Positions 59,954-64,000 of a stretch of DNA of 64,000 nucleotides are shown one piece after another. Every line of letters starts with the position of its first letter. Positions within the stretch are counted from its first letter, which is position 1. Under the pieces are notes generated by a model. It saw only the letters and a program-made list of their open reading frames with translations, was not told the origin of the DNA and ran no database searches. Source of the DNA: an uncultured Holophagaceae bacterium (GTDB lineage: Bacteria; Acidobacteriota; Holophagae; Holophagales; Holophagaceae); NCBI GenBank assembly GCA_903937385.1, contig CAIZZF010000029.1:51611-115610 (forward strand), in the 5' to 3' direction. A program made the translations under genes and the position numbers.

Positions 59954-60633
59954 TCGGGCAGCGTCATGGGCTGAGTTCCTTGGTTGGCGGGCACAGGATC
60001 CAGCTGGGGCCAGCCCGACTTGGGACGGCTGGAGGGGACGGGCACCACGACCCCGCCGCTGACGGCCCAGGTGAGGGCCTGATCGGCGTTGATCGGCAGG
60101 GGCCGCACGCGACTGGCTTCGATCATGACGACGTAGCCCGAGGTGGGATTCGGGGCGGTAGGCACATAGACCGCGACCATCTCCGGCCCCCCGTCCATGG
60201 CCCAGGAGCAGTCCCGGCTGGCCACGAAGCCCAGGGTGTAGGACCCGGCGTGCGGCCACTCCACCAGCACCACGTCCTTGAAGCTGCCGCCCTGCCCCGA
60301 CTGGATGGCGCCCATGAGCTGGCGGGTGGCGCCATAGATGGACTTCACCAGGGGCACATGCATCATCAGGTCATCCAGCCAGGTCAGGAGCTGGCGGCCG
60401 ACGTAGTTGCCCACCAGGGCGCCGACGAGGACCAGCAGCAGCAGCGTGCCCAGGGCCGAGAAGAGGGCCAGGCCCCAGGTCGGCGGGTCCGGCATCTGCA
60501 TCAGGTGGGCCAGCCAGGTCAGCGGCCCCCGGAAGATGTCCAGCAGCGAGTTGAAGATGCCCTTGAGGATCCAGAGGGTCACCACCAGCGGCAGCAAGGT
60601 AAATAGGCCTGCGAGGAGGTACTTGCGGATCAT
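59950..60633 (-). CDS. DUF502 family membrane protein
   Basis: 227 aa from ATG 60633, overlapping the pgsA stop. Two N-terminal membrane helices (about 5-25 and 55-80) with the short GIFNSLLD and LLTWLDDLMMHVPLVKSIYGATRQ segments are the DUF502 hallmark, followed by a soluble beta-rich domain (about 110-190) with VPTAPNPTSGYV. Function is not established for the family. It sits between pgsA and hemerythrin in a fully overlapping gene chain. Confidence 0.87.
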   Translation of the reverse strand: MIRKYLLAGLFTLLPLVVTLWILKGIFNSLLDIFRGPLTWLAHLMQMPDPPTWGLALFSALGTLLLLVLVGALVGNYVGRQLLTWLDDLMMHVPLVKSIYGATRQLMGAIQSGQGGSFKDVVLVEWPHAGSYTLGFVASRDCSWAMDGGPEMVAVYVPTAPNPTSGYVVMIEASRVRPLPINADQALTWAVSGGVVVPVPSSRPKSGWPQLDPVPANQGTQPMTLPE

Positions 60634-61277
60634 TCGGTGTCCTCGGGGCCAGTCAGGTGGCTGTTTTCGGCCATGATGCGGGGTCCCACCACCTTCCAGA
60701 AGCCGTGGAAGTAGGAGATCGCGCTCCAGATGGCCAGGATCACCGCGCCCCAGAGCAGCAGGACACCCATGCCCCAGAAGAAGGTGTAGGGCCGGTTGAG
60801 CTGGATGAAGAAGGAGAAGATCTCGTAGCGGGTCCAGAGGTAGAGCCAGTAGTCCAGGCGGGGGCCGAGCAGGAGGCAGGAGATGGCCGCCACCTGGAAG
60901 CCCATCTTCCACTTGCCCACGGTGCCGGCGGGGATGGTGAGGCCTTCCTCGCTGGCGATGCCGCGCAGCCCGGTGATGGCAAACTCCCGCGCCAGGATGA
61001 TGAAGGTCATCCACGCGGGCGCCAGGTTGAGCTCCACCAGCGAGATCAGGGCCCCGGCCACGAGCAGCTTGTCCGCCAGCGGATCCAGGAGCTTGCCCAG
61101 GGTGGTCACCTGCTTCCAGCGGCGCGCCAGGTAGCCGTCCAGCCAGTCCGTGATGGAGGCGATCCAGAAGACCACCACGCCGATGACCTCGTGGTTCGTC
61201 ACCTTCGTCATCAGGACGACAACCAGCACCGGCACCATGAGGATGCGGGCGATGGAGAGAAGGTTGGGCAGGTTCAT
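60630..61277 (-). CDS. pgsA: CDP-diacylglycerol--glycerol-3-phosphate 3-phosphatidyltransferase
   Basis: 215 aa. It makes phosphatidylglycerol phosphate, the committed step to PG and cardiolipin. The CDP-alcohol phosphotransferase motif D-x2-D-G-x2-A-R-x8-G-x3-D-x3-D is complete (DWLDGYLARR...GKLLDPLADK). It has about 5 membrane helices and the C-terminal half is longer than usual, with an extra hydrophobic region (FSFFIQLNRPYTFFW). First gene of the pgsA-DUF502-hemerythrin-SDR-glpD run. Confidence 0.93.
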   Translation of the reverse strand: MNLPNLLSIARILMVPVLVVVLMTKVTNHEVIGVVVFWIASITDWLDGYLARRWKQVTTLGKLLDPLADKLLVAGALISLVELNLAPAWMTFIILAREFAITGLRGIASEEGLTIPAGTVGKWKMGFQVAAISCLLLGPRLDYWLYLWTRYEIFSFFIQLNRPYTFFWGMGVLLLWGAVILAIWSAISYFHGFWKVVGPRIMAENSHLTGPEDTE

Positions 61278-61304
61278 GGGGCGGGCGCGGGCTCCGGTTC
61301 CAGC

Positions 61305-61871
61305 CTACAACACGGTCAGGCCGCCGCGCGCTAGGAGCTTCTGCCAGCCTTCATCGGAGACCTGATCGAAGGTGGTGGGGCCCAGGCCGCCGTGGGCCAG
61401 GCTCGCCGCCGAGACATGGACCGGGATGCCCCGGCCCCGCAGGCCTTCCAGGATGACCAGGGCCCCAGGATCGTCCAGCAGCTCCACGGCCTGGTGGGCG
61501 AGGCAGACCCAGGGAGTGCCCGCCTCCAGCAGGGACAGGGTCTCCAGCAGCAGACGTCGGCCCAGGGCCCGGTCGCCGGGGGCGAAGGCGCTTCGCAGCA
61601 GCAGCACCGGCAGCCGGGGTGGGGCGGCAGGCACGACCGGCGCCAGGGGACGGGAGGCCGGAGCCACCTGCACCTCCCAGGGGTTGCCGGGGCGGGTCAC
61701 GCGGACGATGCGGCCCTGCTTCTCCAGGAAACCCACCACGTTCAGGCGCAGCAGGTCTTCCTCGCCCAGAATGCGCAGCGACTCGCCCGGATGCTCCGCC
61801 AGGAGGGCGCGCAGCTCCAGCAGGGCCTGGAAGACCGTGACATCAAGCAGCTCGAGGGTCAGCATATCCAT
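61305..61871 (-). CDS. YedF-like TusA/DsrE two-domain protein lacking the TusA cysteine
   Basis: About 188 aa from ATG 61871 (61865 also possible). The N-terminal ~75 residues look like a TusA/SirA fold (LLRLNVVGFLEKQGRIVRV), joined by a Pro/Ala linker to a DsrE-like half (VLLLRSAFAPGDRALGRRL; LEGLRGRGIPVHV). That order is found in YedF proteins linked to selenium/sulfur handling. The CPxP motif of TusA is absent: the position reads DVTV, and the DsrE half has only the Cys in WVCLAHQ. It starts 16 bp from the divergent queG gene. The assignment is tentative. Confidence 0.55.
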   Translation of the reverse strand: MDMLTLELLDVTVFQALLELRALLAEHPGESLRILGEEDLLRLNVVGFLEKQGRIVRVTRPGNPWEVQVAPASRPLAPVVPAAPPRLPVLLLRSAFAPGDRALGRRLLLETLSLLEAGTPWVCLAHQAVELLDDPGALVILEGLRGRGIPVHVSAASLAHGGLGPTTFDQVSDEGWQKLLARGGLTVL

Positions 61872-61887
61872 GGGAGGGAACCTTCGC

Positions 61888-62832
61888 GTGCCAGTTGAAC
61901 ACCCGGATCCGCTGGCGTTCAAGTCCTGGCTTCAAGCCGGGGCCCTTTCTTCGGGCTTTGCCCTGGCAGGTTTCGCCCCCTGCGGCCCCTTCGAGGCGGA
62001 CGCCGAGCGGCTCGGAACCTGGTTCCAGGAGGGCCGCGGGGCCCTGCTGCCCTACCTGGACCCCGCCACCTTGCTCGACCCGCGAGCGGTCTTTCCCCAG
62101 GCCCGCACCGCCCTGGTGGGCTACTTCCCCTACGCCCGCCCCGAGGCAGTGCCCGGGGCCGCCCCGGGCAGCCTGAAGCTGAGCCGCTACCTGTGGGGGC
62201 CGGACTACCACATGATCGTGAAGCCCCGCCTGACCCGCCTGCTGGAGGCCGCCCAGGCCCGCTGGCCGGGCCTGGAGGGGCGGGTCTGCGTGGACACCGC
62301 CCCCCTGCTGGAGCGCCAGCTGGCCGCCCGGGCCGGGCTGGGCTGGCAGGGCAAGCACACCCTGCTCATCGCCGGGAAGGAGGGCTCCTGGGGCTTCCTG
62401 GGGGTCCTGCTCCTGTCCGTGGACCTGCCGATGGACGACCCCTTCACGGCGGAGCACTGCGGCACCTGCACCGCCTGCCTGGAGGCCTGTCCCTCCGGGG
62501 CTCTGACCCCCTTTCTCCTTGATCCAGCCCGCTGCCTGACCACCTACACCATCGAGACCGAGGCCGAGCCCCCCGCCGAGGTGGCGGCCGCCCTGGCCAC
62601 CAGCCAGTGGGCGGCGGGCTGTGACGCCTGCCAGGAGGCCTGCCCCTGGAACCGGGCTCCGGTCTGGGGCGACCCAGCCCTCTGGGGCGGCCCCAGCCCC
62701 CTCCACACCCGTTCTGCCGGGGACCTGCCCCGGGGCGCGGCCCAGTGGCGGAAGCTCACCCGGCGCACCGCCCTGAGGCGCGTCCGGGACCGCCACTGGC
62801 GGGCAACCTTGGCCCGGATCGAGAAATCCTAA
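61888..62832 (+). CDS. queG: Epoxyqueuosine reductase
   Basis: 314 aa from GTG 61888 with GGGAGGG ~9 bp upstream. QueG reduces epoxyqueuosine to queuosine in tRNA using cobalamin and two [4Fe-4S] clusters. The cluster motifs are CGTCTACLEACP and CDACQEACPWN. Family segments VDTAPLLERQLAARAGLGWQGKHT (key residues VDTAP, ER, GLGW-GK) and YTIETE are present. No other queuosine genes nearby. It is divergent from the YedF-like gene with only ~16 bp between starts. Confidence 0.92.
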   Translation: MPVEHPDPLAFKSWLQAGALSSGFALAGFAPCGPFEADAERLGTWFQEGRGALLPYLDPATLLDPRAVFPQARTALVGYFPYARPEAVPGAAPGSLKLSRYLWGPDYHMIVKPRLTRLLEAAQARWPGLEGRVCVDTAPLLERQLAARAGLGWQGKHTLLIAGKEGSWGFLGVLLLSVDLPMDDPFTAEHCGTCTACLEACPSGALTPFLLDPARCLTTYTIETEAEPPAEVAAALATSQWAAGCDACQEACPWNRAPVWGDPALWGGPSPLHTRSAGDLPRGAAQWRKLTRRTALRRVRDRHWRATLARIEKS

Positions 62833-62839
62833 ATTTTCA

Positions 62840-62869
62840 TTGGTAGTTTTCGGCTTTTTTTTCTATAAA
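62840..62869 (+). promoter_or_regulatory. Possible sigma70 promoter of speA
   Basis: TTGGTA (62840-62845) and TATAAA (62864-62869) with an 18 bp spacer lie in a T-rich stretch ~49 bp before the speA start. The local A/T richness makes chance matches easier. Confidence 0.45.
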
Positions 62870-62917
62870 CAAACTTCCGGCCGAAGGTGGCCGCCCCGAT
62901 TCGAGGAGGCCCCTGGA

Positions 62918-64000
62918 ATGCCCATGAAGCACTGGACCGTCCAGGACGCCACGTCGCTCTACGGCGTAAAGGAATGGGGCAACGGCTATTTCGGCATCAA
63001 CGCCAAGGGCCACCTCGAGATCACGCCCACCCAGGACGACACCCTCAGCTGCGATGTCTACGAGATCGTCCAGCAGCTGAAGAAGAAGGGCCTCCGGACC
63101 CCGCTGAACCTGCGCTTCCCCCAGGTATTGGCCCACCGCGTGGTGGAGGTCAACGAGGCCTTCCGCCGCGCCATCAACGAGTTCGGCTACGAAGGCGGCT
63201 ACCAGGGCGTCTACCCGGTGAAGACCAACCAGACCAAGGAAGTGGTCGAGGAGATCGTCCGCGCCGGCAACAAATACCACTACGGCCTAGAGGCGGGCTC
63301 CAAGCCGGAGCTGATCATCGCCCTCAGCCTGGACCTGCACCCCGAGGCCCTGGTGCTCTGCAACGGCTACAAGGACGAGTCCTTCATCCGCATGGCCCTG
63401 CTGGCCCGCAAGGCCGGGCGCAAGGTGGTCATCACCGTCGAGAAGATGACCGAGCTGCCCCTGATCCTCAAGGTGGCCAAGGAGCTCAAGGTCGAGCCCC
63501 TCATCGGACTCCGGGCCAAGCTCAATGCCCAGGGCTCGGGCAAGTGGGAGACCAGCGCCGGGGACCACGCCAAGTTCGGCCTCACCACGCGAGAGATCCT
63601 CGACGCCATCGAGGTGCTGGAGAAGCGCGACCTGCTGGACTCGGTCATCGAGCTGCACTTCCACATCGGCAGCCAGATCACGGACATCCGCAAGATCAAG
63701 TCGGCCATGAAGGAGGCCACCCGCATCTACGCCAAGCTGCGCAAGCTGGGCGTGCCCATCCGCTACCTGAACGTGGGCGGCGGCCTCGGCGTGGACTACG
63801 ACGGCAGCAAGACCACCTTCAGCAGTTCCATGAACTACACCATCTCCGAGTACGCCGCGGACGTGGTCTACACCACCAAGGACATCTGCACCCAGGAGCA
63901 GGTGCCCATGCCGGACCTGCTCAGCGAGTCCGGCCGCGCCATCGTGGCCTACCACCAGGTGGTGGTGGTGGACATCATCGGCCTCATCGACACGACCCAC
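62918..64000 (+). CDS. speA: Biosynthetic arginine decarboxylase, 3' end cut by window edge
   Basis: At least 361 aa from ATG 62918, with GAGGAGG 8 bp upstream; the gene runs off the window. SpeA makes agmatine from arginine with PLP, the first step of one putrescine route. The PLP Lys is in GVYPVKTNQ, followed by GLEAGSKPEL, the alanine-racemase-like barrel with HFHIGSQ and the phosphate-binding NVGGGLGVDYDG. Family length is about 630-660 aa, so nearly half is missing. Together with speD (12547) it indicates spermidine synthesis through agmatine. Confidence 0.95.
   Translation, partial: MPMKHWTVQDATSLYGVKEWGNGYFGINAKGHLEITPTQDDTLSCDVYEIVQQLKKKGLRTPLNLRFPQVLAHRVVEVNEAFRRAINEFGYEGGYQGVYPVKTNQTKEVVEEIVRAGNKYHYGLEAGSKPELIIALSLDLHPEALVLCNGYKDESFIRMALLARKAGRKVVITVEKMTELPLILKVAKELKVEPLIGLRAKLNAQGSGKWETSAGDHAKFGLTTREILDAIEVLEKRDLLDSVIELHFHIGSQITDIRKIKSAMKEATRIYAKLRKLGVPIRYLNVGGGLGVDYDGSKTTFSSSMNYTISEYAADVVYTTKDICTQEQVPMPDLLSESGRAIVAYHQVVVVDIIGLIDTTH

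Noticed and set aside
1..64000. CRISPR array, rRNA operon, intact insertion sequence or prophage
   Set aside because: No regularly spaced repeats, no rRNA sequence and no complete transposase or phage structural gene was seen on either strand.

Overview
The window is GC-rich, densely coded DNA from a Gram-negative bacterium. An outer membrane is implied by lpxA and fabZ, an 18-strand-type porin and a lipoprotein. Menaquinone is made by the futalosine route (mqnA). A full branched-chain amino-acid ABC transporter, CoA-linked fatty/organic-acid genes, HD-GYP signalling and many PAS histidine kinases suggest a respiratory heterotroph. Gene content and style resemble Holophagaceae (Geothrix-like Acidobacteriota), but this placement is inference from memory of such genomes and no search was run.

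Layout. 1-6.7 kb: 3'-truncated lipoprotein gene, sanA, a thiolase lacking its second catalytic Cys, a large acyltransferase/ACP-like/AMP-ligase fusion, and a lone ABC ATPase. 6.7-12.9 kb: carbonic anhydrase, the fabZ-lpxA-era operon, a GAF/HD-GYP protein, an RlmD-like rRNA methyltransferase and speD. 12.9-15.8 kb: a DNA-alkylation-repair cassette on the minus strand (two alkyltransferases with PCHR, one homologue with PAHR, and an AraC/AlkA fusion whose Ada zinc domain is deleted). 15.8-21.7 kb: mqnA, pepQ, a DPP-IV-like peptidase, a large palindromic repeat and a POT-like transporter. 21.7-28.1 kb: livKHMGF with a CBS protein and an upstream porin gene. 28.7-36.7 kb: acyl-CoA dehydrogenase and acyl-CoA synthetase, divergent from an acuABC-like protein-acylation module. 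36.9-45.6 kb: a two-component signalling block (three kinases, two response regulators) interrupted by a cytidylate-kinase-like gene. 45.8-49 kb: hisC flanked by two copies of an undescribed small-protein family, a cupin protein and a frameshifted MFS pseudogene. 49.3-57.5 kb: accessory region with two related hybrid kinases, an orphan TAXI binding protein and the remains of an integrative element in tRNA-Arg(ACG). 57.5-64 kb: a tightly overlapping pgsA-DUF502-hemerythrin-SDR-glpD operon, a YedF-like gene, queG and the start of speA.

The strongest less-ordinary signals are four. (1) A decayed ~4.1 kb tRNA-Arg element: 43-bp direct repeats, an integrase stub, and a displaced original terminator. 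(2) A reversible lysine-acylation module facing its probable synthetase target. (3) An alkylation-repair cluster with two degenerate members. (4) A small-protein family flanking hisC. No CRISPR array, rRNA or intact transposase was seen.
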